Of a DNA stretch of 20,323 nucleotides, positions 1 through 7,264 are shown piece after piece. Source of the stretch: an uncultured bacterium. Lineage in GTDB: Bacteria; Cyanobacteriota; Vampirovibrionia; Gastranaerophilales; Gastranaerophilaceae. Under the pieces are notes generated by a model, which did not search any database, was not told the DNA's origin, and saw nothing but the letters and a program-made list of their open reading frames with translations. Where the stretch lies: contig CADCPD010000052.1 in NCBI GenBank assembly GCA_902803265.1, positions 1 through 20,323 on the forward strand. Direction: 5' to 3'. Both the position numbers and the translations under genes were made by a program. Positions within the stretch are counted from its first letter, which is position 1. Each line of letters starts with the position of its first letter.

Positions 1-1
1 A

Positions 2-550
2 AAAATTGTTGATGAAATAGTGCAAATTTCTTACTTTGCAAGAAAAAATGGATTATTTTCTTTGCAAGGTTTGATAGATAAGGTTTCTGACTCGTTTTTG
101 GCGAGAGCTTTACAATTGGCATTGGATATAAATAATCCTCAATTATTATATGATATCTTAAGTTCTGAAATTTCTTATGAAGAAGAAGAAGAGCTTATTA
201 ATTCTCGGGTGTATGAGTCCTTAGGCGGTTATGCTCCGACATTTGGTATTGTAGGTGCTGTTATGGGGTTAATTCAGGTTATGAAAGATATTAATAATTT
301 TGAATTATTAGGTATAGGTATTGCAACGGCATTCGTATCTACTCTATATGGTGTCGGATTTGCTAATTTAATTTTTTTACCTATTGCTGGAAACTTAAAG
401 CATAAAACAAGAGAGAAAATTTTGTTAAAGGAAATAATGCTGCAAGGTGTTATTTCAATAATGATGCAAGAAAATCCTGCAATTGTTGAAGAAAAACTCG
501 TAGCATATTTAAAATACCATAATAAAACACCAATGGAGGTTACAGCATAG
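2..550 (+). CDS. motA: Flagellar motor stator protein MotA (5'-truncated by window edge)
   Basis: MotA is the inner-membrane stator subunit that, with MotB, conducts ions and pushes on the rotor protein FliG. The reading frame is open from base 2, so the start lies upstream; a GTG at 20 is only an internal codon. About 182 C-terminal residues are present, against a usual length of 250-290. Visible family hallmarks are the cytoplasmic segment ending in FARKNGLFSLQG, the third-helix motif GGYAPTFGIVGAVMGLIQV containing the conserved proline, and the fourth-helix motif GIATAFVSTLYGVGFANLIF followed by PIAGNLK with the second conserved proline. motB begins 3 bases after the stop, which supports co-transcription and coupled translation. 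Identification is firm; only the N-terminal two helices are missing. Confidence 0.93.
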   Translation, partial: KIVDEIVQISYFARKNGLFSLQGLIDKVSDSFLARALQLALDINNPQLLYDILSSEISYEEEEELINSRVYESLGGYAPTFGIVGAVMGLIQVMKDINNFELLGIGIATAFVSTLYGVGFANLIFLPIAGNLKHKTREKILLKEIMLQGVISIMMQENPAIVEEKLVAYLKYHNKTPMEVTA

Positions 551-553
551 AAT

Positions 554-1186
554 ATGCGTAATGATTATTATTCAAATTCAAAAGATTACATAAATAGATG
601 GGTAGTATCATATTCTGATTTTGTTACTATGCTCTTAGCATTATTTATGGTTATGTTTGCAATATCTCAAAATGTAACAAAATACCAAGCTAAGATAATA
701 GAGGATAATAATCTTCAAGCTGTTGAAGCGTCTTCTGATATATCTCAAAAGAGTGTTGATGAGTTGATGAAAGAATTAAATGAAAAAATTGGTGAAAATT
801 CTTCAATAAAATTAGTAAAAGATAATCGTGGCTTGATTGTAAGAATGAATGATAGTATACTTTTTGATGAAGGTTCTGCTATAATAAAGAAAAATGCATC
901 AAAAACTTTAAATGAAGTAATTGATGTTTTATCTCAAATCGATAATAAAATTCTTGTGGAGGGGCATACTGATTCGACTCCGATAAATACAAAAGAGTAT
1001 CCTTCAAATTGGGAATTATCGACAGCAAGAGCTACAAATATTATAGGATACATATTAAGAACCGGAAAAATACCGCCTCAACGTTTATCAGCTGCGGGCT
1101 ATGGGGAATATATGCCAATCGCAGATAATACATCAAGTGGTGGACGACTTTTAAACAGAAGAGTTGATATAATTATTTTGAAATAG
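554..1186 (+). CDS. motB: Flagellar motor stator protein MotB
   Basis: MotB pairs with MotA to form the ion channel of the stator and anchors it to peptidoglycan. The 210-residue product has a single N-terminal membrane helix (about 16-38) preceded by RW and containing SYSDFVTMLLALF, where D22 matches the essential ion-binding aspartate of the family. A linker follows, then an OmpA-like peptidoglycan-binding domain (about 100-208) with ILFDEGSA, VEGHTDSTPI, SNWELSTARA and the terminal NRRVDI motif. It is shorter than many MotB proteins (250-300 residues), mainly in the linker. An in-frame stop lies 6 bases upstream, which fixes the ATG. The best Shine-Dalgarno (GGAGG, 535-539) lies inside motA and 14 bases away, so translation is probably coupled to motA. 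Whether it uses protons or sodium cannot be told. Confidence 0.95.
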   Translation: MRNDYYSNSKDYINRWVVSYSDFVTMLLALFMVMFAISQNVTKYQAKIIEDNNLQAVEASSDISQKSVDELMKELNEKIGENSSIKLVKDNRGLIVRMNDSILFDEGSAIIKKNASKTLNEVIDVLSQIDNKILVEGHTDSTPINTKEYPSNWELSTARATNIIGYILRTGKIPPQRLSAAGYGEYMPIADNTSSGGRLLNRRVDIIILK

Positions 1187-1209
1187 TCAGAACAGAATGG
1201 AGAAGATAT

Positions 1210-1854
1210 ATGGCAAAACCTACAGCGTCAAAAGAAACTAAGCCTCAAGGCGGAGAGGAAGAAAAAGAAAAACCGGCCACTCCGATGGATGCAAATATCA
1301 AAATGATATTGATTGTTGTAATATCTATGATTTTAGGTGGTGTAATCTTTTTAGGTGTTAATTATATATTAATTGATAATCTTTTAGGTTCAAAACTTCA
1401 ACAAACAACAGAAACAGAAGAAAGTGAAGAAGCTGCTGATGAAGAAGAAGAACAGGTTGAAAAAGGTATAATTGTTGATTTAGGCGACTTTGTAGTAAAT
1501 TTAGCTGATGCAGACCAGAAAAAATATTTAAAAGCAAATGTTGCGTTGGAATTATCAAGAATTCCTACAGACCCTGATTTATCAGCACCACCTGCAGCAG
1601 AAGGCGGCGGACATGGTCATGGTGAAGCTGCTCCTGTTGATCCTATGAAACAAATTGAGATGGAAATGGCTCAATATAAACCTGCAATAAGAGATGCTAT
1701 TTTAACTAATTTATCAAGTAAAACTTCTTCAGAAGTTGCAACAACAGCAGGAAAAGAATTAGTTAAGGAACAAATAGCACAAGACGTAAATGCGATTTTT
1801 GCGGGAACAAGAGAAGTAATACGTGTTAGTTTCGGACAATTTATCATTCAATAG
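1210..1854 (+). CDS. fliL: Flagellar basal body-associated protein FliL
   Basis: FliL is a single-pass inner-membrane protein that surrounds or stabilises stator units at the basal body. The 214-residue product has a charged, proline-containing cytoplasmic leader (1-29), one membrane helix (about 30-55), a Glu-rich linker (68-84) and the FliL domain. That domain runs from EKGIIVDLGDFVVNLAD to the end, with the conserved region around residues 155-200 and the closing VSFGQFIIQ strand. An unusual low-complexity segment rich in Pro, Ala, Gly and His (about 118-145, including GGGHGHGEAAP) interrupts the domain. The ATG follows GGAGA at good spacing, 23 bases after motB. Position between motB and fliM is typical and supports the call. 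Confidence 0.92.
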   Translation: MAKPTASKETKPQGGEEEKEKPATPMDANIKMILIVVISMILGGVIFLGVNYILIDNLLGSKLQQTTETEESEEAADEEEEQVEKGIIVDLGDFVVNLADADQKKYLKANVALELSRIPTDPDLSAPPAAEGGGHGHGEAAPVDPMKQIEMEMAQYKPAIRDAILTNLSSKTSSEVATTAGKELVKEQIAQDVNAIFAGTREVIRVSFGQFIIQ

Positions 1855-1871
1855 AAAGGTAAAATATTAAA

Positions 1872-2864
1872 TTGAGTTCATCATATGAAAATAATGGAAC
1901 ATCAGAAAATATTGACAATTCTTTTTCAAGCTTTGGTGAAGAATCAGATTTAAAAAAGTCTTATAAGTTATATAACTTTAAAAGACCGGATAAGTTTTCA
2001 AAAGATCACTTAAGAGCATTGCAAGATTTGCACAGAGAATTTTCACGTCAAATATCATTGGTTTTGACGGCATATTTAAGAATGCGTGTTGAAATTGATG
2101 TTGTTTCTACTGACCAATTAACATATGACGAATTTATCAGATCAATGCCAACACCATTTACCATCGGTATTTTTGAAATGAAGCCCTTGCCAGGTCAAAT
2201 TCTTTTAGGTACAAGTTTTGAAGTTTTATCTTGTATTGTTGACCGTATGCTTGGCGGTTCAGGTTTAAGTGAGACAAAACAAAGAGAATTAACTGTAGTT
2301 GAAGATGCTTTAGCTAAAAAAGTTCTTGAAAAAATTATAAAAACTGTTGAAAATACTTGGAGTAATATTATACCTGTTCAAGGTGAGTTAATGGGTTTGG
2401 ATAGCAGTTATCAAATGGTTCAAGTTGCAAGTGCCGGTGAAATCGTTGCTTTAATTACATTTGAAGTTCAAATTGCCGGTAAATATTTTGGATTGTTAAG
2501 TTTATGCTTCCCTTATCCCGTATTGGAAAATGTTATTGGTAGTTTATCTGCACAACATATCTTCCAAGCTAAAGGTATTGTTGCAACTACGGAAGAAAGA
2601 CAGAAAATGATTCAAAAATTAAATACATCTACAGTAGATGTAAATGTATTGTTTGGTTCAACAGAAATTACCCTTGAAGAACTTTTAGATTTAAAAGAAG
2701 GGGATATTATTAAATTAGATAACAAAACAAAGGATGATTTGGTTGTTAAAATTAATAATGAGAAGAAATTTTTTGCAAGACCAGGTACGAGAAAAAATAA
2801 AATTTGTGTAAAAATTTCTGATATTTATGATGCACAAGAAGAATTTTTAAAAGACTTTATGTAG
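1872..2864 (+). CDS. fliM: Flagellar motor switch protein FliM
   Basis: FliM forms the middle of the C-ring and links FliG to FliN; in many bacteria its N-terminus binds phosphorylated CheY to reverse rotation. The 330-residue product has the FliM core start YKLYNFKRPDKFSKD (31-45), a CheC-like middle domain with the MLGGSG motif (127-131 region), and a C-terminal SPOA domain (about 252-322, ending in KICVKISDIYD). The start is TTG, 17 bases after fliL and preceded by AAAGG. No ATG occurs before residue 71, and starting there would delete conserved sequence, so TTG is well supported. The N-terminal CheY-binding consensus (EIDxLL) is degenerate here: residues 12-17 read ENIDNS. Length is normal for the family. 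Confidence 0.95.
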   Translation: MSSSYENNGTSENIDNSFSSFGEESDLKKSYKLYNFKRPDKFSKDHLRALQDLHREFSRQISLVLTAYLRMRVEIDVVSTDQLTYDEFIRSMPTPFTIGIFEMKPLPGQILLGTSFEVLSCIVDRMLGGSGLSETKQRELTVVEDALAKKVLEKIIKTVENTWSNIIPVQGELMGLDSSYQMVQVASAGEIVALITFEVQIAGKYFGLLSLCFPYPVLENVIGSLSAQHIFQAKGIVATTEERQKMIQKLNTSTVDVNVLFGSTEITLEELLDLKEGDIIKLDNKTKDDLVVKINNEKKFFARPGTRKNKICVKISDIYDAQEEFLKDFM

Positions 2865-2882
2865 AGGAAAGAGGATAAACAT

Positions 2883-3368
2883 ATGCTTGATGATGAAAAT
2901 GAAAAGAATATGCTTGATGAATTAAATTTAAATGATGAAGCAGAAAAAGAAGATATTCAAGAAGAAATAGATGAGATGGAATCCAAAGCTTTTGATGATG
3001 AATTGGTACAAGGAGAATCTGACGCTGATTCAGAAGCAGGTTCGACAGTAACTGTTCAACCTGTTCAGTTTGCTTCATTTGATGATTCTGTTCAAACCTC
3101 TGGAGAAGCAAATAAGAACCTCGATATTTTAATGGATGTAAAACTTCAGCTTACAGTGGAACTTGGTAGAGCTGTTTTACCAATAAAAAAGGTTTTAGAA
3201 TTAACAAAAGGTTCAATCATTGAATTGGAAAAAGTTGCCGGTGAACCTGTAGAACTTTATGCTAATGGTAAATTAATTGCTAATGGTGAAGTTGTAGTAA
3301 TTGAAGATAACTTTGGCTTAAGAATAACAAGTATAACAAATCCGGATGAAAGATTAAAAGGTTTGTAA
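2883..3368 (+). CDS. fliN: Flagellar motor switch protein FliN
   Basis: FliN forms the bottom of the C-ring and takes part in switching and in export-apparatus docking. The 161-residue product has a strongly acidic, probably disordered leader (1-75) and a C-terminal SPOA domain (82-158) with MDVKLQLTVELGRAVLPIKKV and the conserved LYANGKLIANGEVVVIEDNF segment followed by GLRITSI. There is no CheC-type phosphatase domain, so it is FliN rather than full-length FliY. The leader contains EEIDEM (27-32), which resembles part of the CheY-binding EIDxLL peptide usually found on FliM. The ATG has an upstream GAGG and follows fliM by 18 bases, making it the last visible gene of the flagellar operon. 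Confidence 0.93.
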   Translation: MLDDENEKNMLDELNLNDEAEKEDIQEEIDEMESKAFDDELVQGESDADSEAGSTVTVQPVQFASFDDSVQTSGEANKNLDILMDVKLQLTVELGRAVLPIKKVLELTKGSIIELEKVAGEPVELYANGKLIANGEVVVIEDNFGLRITSITNPDERLKGL

Positions 3369-3421
3369 ATTCAAAACTAAAAAGTTCTTGAAAAATAAAA
3401 ATATTTATGTAAAAATTATTC

Positions 3422-3427
3422 TATAAT
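3422..3427 (+). promoter_or_regulatory. Candidate -10 box for the tRNA gene
   Basis: A perfect TATAAT lies 11 bases before the mature tRNA 5' end, at the right distance for a -10 element with a very short leader. No convincing -35 hexamer is found at 16-18 bases upstream; TTGAAA at 3388-3393 is too far away. The surrounding sequence is AT-rich, so chance matches are likely. Confidence 0.35.
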
Positions 3428-3438
3428 AATAATAAAAT

Positions 3439-3512
3439 GGCAAGGTAGCTCAGTTGGCGAGAGCGCACGGCTCATACCCGTGAGGTCGAGAGTTCGAATC
3501 TCTCCCTTGCTA
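3439..3512 (+). tRNA. tRNA-Met (CAT anticodon), elongator type
   Basis: The cloverleaf folds completely. The acceptor stem GGCAAGG (3439-3445) pairs with CCTTGCT (3505-3511), with a G-U pair at 1:72. The D stem GCTC/GAGC encloses AGTTGGCGA. The anticodon stem CACGG/CCGTG (3466-3470 and 3478-3482) carries the loop CTCATAC with CAT at 3473-3475, and the T arm is GAGAG-TTCGAAT-CTCTC. The discriminator is A3512 and CCA is not encoded. It lacks the three consecutive G-C pairs of the initiator anticodon stem, so it is not the initiator. An Ile2 tRNA (modified CAT) is possible, but the anticodon arm and variable loop resemble elongator tRNA-Met of Gram-positive bacteria. Confidence 0.95.
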
Positions 3513-3613
3513 TTTTGTTTTATATTCTTAATAAATTTTCTTTGTAGAGATTTTTCTACTGATAAAAGATATTGAGTCTGATAATATGATAGCTGAGAAT
3601 TGGTAGGTAACGT

Positions 3614-4417
3614 GTGCAAAAGACTTTTATAAACATTTTTTTAGGTTTATTTCTATTTTTGGTTATTCCTGTTAGTGTTTTTGCTGATAATTACACAAAT
3701 GAAATAATTGCTCAAACTCCTCCTGCTAATCAGGTTTTTACTCCGAAATTAATAGTTGCTCAGTTAGGTGTTAAACAGGCAAAATTTAAAGGACGTATGG
3801 GCAGTATAAATTACTGTGAGAAATTTAATAATAAAAATGGTAAAGGAAAAACAGCTCTTATTGTAGTTATTCATGCAAAAAGCGGTATAGGTGATGATAA
3901 TATTCGTCAATTATATTCTCCAGCTGTAAAATCTTTGATTAAATATCTTGAAAAAACAAATACAAAAGCTCTTGTCTTAATTCCTCAATGTCCTGCCAAT
4001 AGTAGCTGGTACAGAGCCGCAGATGGTTCTACTCCTTATAAGACTGTTGTGGAATTAGTTAATCAAAAGAAAAAAGACTATGATATATCTTCAAATATAG
4101 TTTACATAACAGGATATTCTATGGGTGGTGCTGCAAGTTATCATATTATAGCAAAATATCCAAACTTATTTTCTAAATGTGTATTAGTAAGTTCAAGTGC
4201 TAATACTCAGGACTTAAAGTTCCTAAAAGGTAATTTTTATATTATCCATGGTGTAGATGATGATGTTATTCCGTTGGATAAGGCTGAAAAAATCGTAAAT
4301 ACTTTAAAAAATAATCCAAATGTTACTGTAAAATTTGAAAAAATGGAAAACAAAAGTCATCTAGAAAGTATTACTGATGCGTATAATGATAAGCTATGGA
4401 AGTGGATGTTTAATTAA
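3614..4417 (+). CDS. Exported alpha/beta hydrolase (esterase/peptidase-like)
   Basis: This is a predicted periplasmic or secreted serine hydrolase of 267 residues; the substrate is unknown. Residues 1-24 form a signal peptide (hydrophobic core and VFA before DNY). The alpha/beta-hydrolase fold shows an early strand ALIVVIHAKSG (81-91), the nucleophile elbow GYSMGG with S169, the acid region IHGVDDDVIP (D216 likeliest) and the catalytic histidine in KSHLES (H249), so a full triad is present. The layout resembles feruloyl-esterase or PHB-depolymerase-like and dienelactone-hydrolase-like families. The start is GTG, preceded by GGTAGGT with 6-base spacing; the next ATG (residue 62) would remove the signal peptide. 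It stands alone after the tRNA, with no clear operon partner. Confidence 0.8.
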   Translation: MQKTFINIFLGLFLFLVIPVSVFADNYTNEIIAQTPPANQVFTPKLIVAQLGVKQAKFKGRMGSINYCEKFNNKNGKGKTALIVVIHAKSGIGDDNIRQLYSPAVKSLIKYLEKTNTKALVLIPQCPANSSWYRAADGSTPYKTVVELVNQKKKDYDISSNIVYITGYSMGGAASYHIIAKYPNLFSKCVLVSSSANTQDLKFLKGNFYIIHGVDDDVIPLDKAEKIVNTLKNNPNVTVKFEKMENKSHLESITDAYNDKLWKWMFN

Positions 4418-4470
4418 TAGGCCTTTTGAGTCTTTTAATTATGACTGTCTATGAGTTCTGGATTTTTTAA

Positions 4471-5523
4471 ATGAAAAAATTTGTTATTTTTATTATATTT
4501 TTTATAGTTCTTTCTCCCATAATAGTTTTGGCTTGTACTGATTTATCTGGTAATATTTATACTGATAAACGTAAATTATTTTCTGTTACTATACCAAAAG
4601 AATTGTCTGGTTTTTATGAAGTAAAATCCGAAAAAAATAAAATTTCAGTGTTTCATAAAGACTCAAAGAAGAACGGCTTTGGAGGTTTTGTTTTTGGAAT
4701 AAAAGCTTATAGAAATCCGGCAGATCACGCAAATCTTCCGGGAGGCAAAAAAATTGGTGAACTATCAGATAAAAGAGGTAACTTGTATGATATTGTTTTA
4801 AAATATCCTACCGATGTTCAATATGATTATACAAAAAATTCAAATGCACCTGAATCATATAAGCTTCTTTATGATTTAGGTGAAGTTGTAAATATTCAAG
4901 GTGTTAAGGGTTCAACTTATTTTAAAAATCGTGGAATAAAAGGTGCAGAGTTATATAGTGACGTTTTAAAAAAACATATAACTGCAATAAATGAAAAGTG
5001 GGATTCAATTAAACTTGAACTTGAAAATATGAGCTATATGTATAATGTTATTGCAGAAACTGGTGAAAATCCTTTAAACAAAATAGGATATTTTTATTAT
5101 GATATAAACGGTGATGGAATAGATGAACTTTTGATTGGTGAAATTACAAGTGGAAATTGGAAAGGTGTAATTTATGATATATACACTATGGTAAACAGAG
5201 AACCAAAGCATGTTATTAGCGGAGGAAGCAGAAACAGATTTTATGTTTGTGATAAAAGCTTTATTTGTAATGAATATTCATCAGGTGCAATGGAAAGTGG
5301 CGTTAGCGTGTATATTTTGGTTGAAAATTCGACAGAACTTTTTCCTCAAGTTAGTTTTAAATATGATGGGTACTCAAATACTAAATCCCCTTGGTTTTTA
5401 TCTTATGGTAGTGAAATAAATGAAGACAAGTGGGAAAATGTTTCGGAAGAAAAATATTTAGAAAGAAAAAAAGTCTTTGAAGAGTATGAAAGATTTATTT
5501 TTACACCATTAAATAAATTTTAA
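4471..5523 (+). CDS. Putative lipoprotein with a Ca-binding-like DxNGDGxDEL motif
   Basis: I do not recognise this 350-residue protein as a named family. It begins with a basic, very hydrophobic signal sequence ending VLAC (C22), a plausible though imperfect lipobox, so a membrane-anchored lipoprotein is likely; a plain signal peptide is the alternative. Residues 30-180 are a soluble region. Around residues 205-222 the sequence YYDINGDGIDELLIGE matches the loop of FG-GAP/VCBS-type or EF-hand-like calcium-binding repeats, here as a single copy. The C-terminal 20-30 residues are charged and probably helical. The ATG lies 53 bases after the hydrolase stop, with a poor ribosome binding site. Its role is unknown. 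Confidence 0.7.
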   Translation: MKKFVIFIIFFIVLSPIIVLACTDLSGNIYTDKRKLFSVTIPKELSGFYEVKSEKNKISVFHKDSKKNGFGGFVFGIKAYRNPADHANLPGGKKIGELSDKRGNLYDIVLKYPTDVQYDYTKNSNAPESYKLLYDLGEVVNIQGVKGSTYFKNRGIKGAELYSDVLKKHITAINEKWDSIKLELENMSYMYNVIAETGENPLNKIGYFYYDINGDGIDELLIGEITSGNWKGVIYDIYTMVNREPKHVISGGSRNRFYVCDKSFICNEYSSGAMESGVSVYILVENSTELFPQVSFKYDGYSNTKSPWFLSYGSEINEDKWENVSEEKYLERKKVFEEYERFIFTPLNKF

Positions 5524-5572
5524 AAATGTTTCGATTATTTATAAATATTTTAAGTTATTATAAGGATTATAT

Positions 5573-6712
5573 ATGAACAAAGAAGAAATTTTCTTACAAT
5601 TATTTGATAAAATACCAGCAAATGCCAATCTCGGAATTTTTGGATTAAATTCTCTTGCTAGTTCTATATACTATGATATAAAACAAAAAAGAGATGATAT
5701 AAATTTTTGTGGTTTTATTAATGACGTGAAGACAGCTAATTTTGAAGGGCAGCAAGTATTTTCTATTAAAGATTGTTTGGACAATAATATTTGCAATTAC
5801 ATATTAAATACAACAATAAACAATTATGTTATTGAAAATATTTTAGATGTTTATAATATCCAATTTTCTACTATTAATAACTTTGTTATAGATTATTACA
5901 AAAATAAACACGGTATTTTGAATGATAATAATTATAAAAAAGTTATAGATATATATGATTCAGAAGAAGATAAAAAATTATTTGATATGATTTTTAAGAG
6001 AAGAAAGAGATTGGATGATGATAAATTTTTAGCACAACATTATTTTAAAAATTATTCCAAAGGGCTCACTGTTAATAGAACTATAAAGTATCAATATCTT
6101 GAAAAAATTAATAAAGAACCGATAAAAATAATTTTAGATTTAGGCTTTAATAAGGGGTTTAATGCTATAGCATACAATAAATTACTTAAAAATTTACAAA
6201 AAATATATGCTTTTGAAGCGATATATGATATTTGTAGAGACAAATTCATTGAAAGTTTTATTTTGAATGATAAATTAACTATAGAAAAAGCTATAGTTGG
6301 AGATGAAAATAAAAAAACACAATTTTATATCAATCTAAAAAATATAAATGCATCTATTTCTGAATTTGCAAATTCGTTTTCTGATAAAAACATTACAACA
6401 AACTCTCATAAAATTGTTGAAATTGATATGGTGACAATTGATAAATACTGTAAGGAAAACCTTGTAAGGCCAGATTTCATAAAAATGGATATTGAAGGGT
6501 CTGAACTTTTAGCTTTAAAAGGTGGAATTAATACAATAACAGCCTACAGACCTCAACTTGCAATTTCAATTTATCACTGTGATGGTGATTTTATTAATAT
6601 ACCACTTTATCTATATGAAAATTTAGAAAATTATGTATATAAATTAGGGCATTATTCTACGGATATAAATGAATCAGTGTTATATGCAGTTCCGAAAGAA
6701 ATTGCAATATAG
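5573..6712 (+). CDS. FkbM-family SAM-dependent methyltransferase with N-terminal Rossmann-like region
   Basis: This 379-residue cytoplasmic protein is predicted to transfer a methyl group from S-adenosylmethionine to an oxygen, probably on a sugar or lipid-linked glycan; the actual acceptor is not evident. The C-terminal half is a clear FkbM domain: motif I IILDLGFNKGFNAIAY (186-201), the acidic end of the second strand YAFEA (212-216), the signature DFIKMDIEGSELLALKGG (301-318) and the following RPQLAISIYH. The N-terminal part (about 17-110) has a GIFGLNSLA start and FINDV, like a nucleotide-binding fold, an arrangement known in glycan-modifying FkbM proteins. AAGGA sits 6 bases before the ATG. 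Such enzymes often lie in flagellin or surface-glycan loci, but no glycosyltransferase is nearby. Confidence 0.85.
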   Translation: MNKEEIFLQLFDKIPANANLGIFGLNSLASSIYYDIKQKRDDINFCGFINDVKTANFEGQQVFSIKDCLDNNICNYILNTTINNYVIENILDVYNIQFSTINNFVIDYYKNKHGILNDNNYKKVIDIYDSEEDKKLFDMIFKRRKRLDDDKFLAQHYFKNYSKGLTVNRTIKYQYLEKINKEPIKIILDLGFNKGFNAIAYNKLLKNLQKIYAFEAIYDICRDKFIESFILNDKLTIEKAIVGDENKKTQFYINLKNINASISEFANSFSDKNITTNSHKIVEIDMVTIDKYCKENLVRPDFIKMDIEGSELLALKGGINTITAYRPQLAISIYHCDGDFINIPLYLYENLENYVYKLGHYSTDINESVLYAVPKEIAI

Positions 6713-6736
6713 TAACTTTTTATTTTCAAAATTTAC

Positions 6737-6765
6737 TTGTCTAATATTAGATTATAAAGTAAAAT
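6737..6765 (+). promoter_or_regulatory. Candidate sigma70-type promoter of the STAS gene
   Basis: TTGTCT (6737-6742) and TAAAAT (6760-6765) are separated by 17 bases. This predicts a start near 6772, just before the strong AGGAG (6778-6782) of the next gene. The -10 matches 5 of 6 consensus bases and the -35 matches 4. It suggests the STAS gene is transcribed independently of the methyltransferase. Confidence 0.4.
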
Positions 6766-6789
6766 GAATTAAAAACCAGGAGTTCAAAT

Positions 6790-7110
6790 TTGTTTACTAA
6801 AATTACTTATCGTAGAGATGCGGTATTATATGTTGAAGCTAAAGGAAAATTAGATATATATAATGCAGAAGATTATCTTAATGAAATAAAACCCCATCTT
6901 AAATACCTTAAAGAGCTTATTCTTGAATTTTCACAAATTAAATATGTTTCGAGTATTGGGCTTAGAGTCCTTTTAGAGCTTCATAAAATAATGGAAGAAC
7001 AAGGTTTTGAGATTAAACTTAAAAATGTAAATGAAGAAATTCTAGATGTATTTAAAATTACTGGTTTTGATAAAATATTAACTATCGAAAATGATTCCGA
7101 TAATGTTTAA
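6790..7110 (+). CDS. STAS-domain protein (anti-sigma factor antagonist-like)
   Basis: STAS proteins of this size act as phospho-switches that bind an anti-sigma factor or serine kinase, in the style of SpoIIAA/RsbV; others act in scaffolds or transport. The 106 residues make up one STAS domain: LYVEAKGKLDIYNA near the N-terminus, the core strand ELILEFSQIKYVSSIGLRVLL (41-61) and the helix-strand end VFKITGFDKILTI. The VSSIGLR stretch matches the xSSxGLR variant of the phosphorylation loop, so S55 (or S54) is the likely acceptor. The start is TTG, with AGGAG 7 bases upstream; no better start exists in frame. No kinase, phosphatase or sigma factor lies beside it, so its partners must be elsewhere. 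Confidence 0.85.
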   Translation: MFTKITYRRDAVLYVEAKGKLDIYNAEDYLNEIKPHLKYLKELILEFSQIKYVSSIGLRVLLELHKIMEEQGFEIKLKNVNEEILDVFKITGFDKILTIENDSDNV

Positions 7111-7264
7111 AATATTGTATTATAACTTTTTTAGTAAATGTCAGATAATATAGGTTTATTTTATTGATGTTCCTACTTTGAACTTCTGCAAATCATAATA
7201 ACGAAAGTTTTGATAGTCTATTAATATTTTTTTTGAAAATCATACGAAAAAAAGTTGCTACTTA

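Noticed and set aside
3544..3559. Small hairpin GTAGA/TCTAC after the tRNA as a terminator
   Set aside because: The stem is only 5 bp, AT-rich, and lacks a following T tract.
3416..3619. 67-codon open frame on the minus strand over the tRNA
   Set aside because: It is the reverse complement of the tRNA-Met gene; the translated IRTLDLTGMSRALSPTELP-type peptide is a well-known artefact of translating tRNA antisense.
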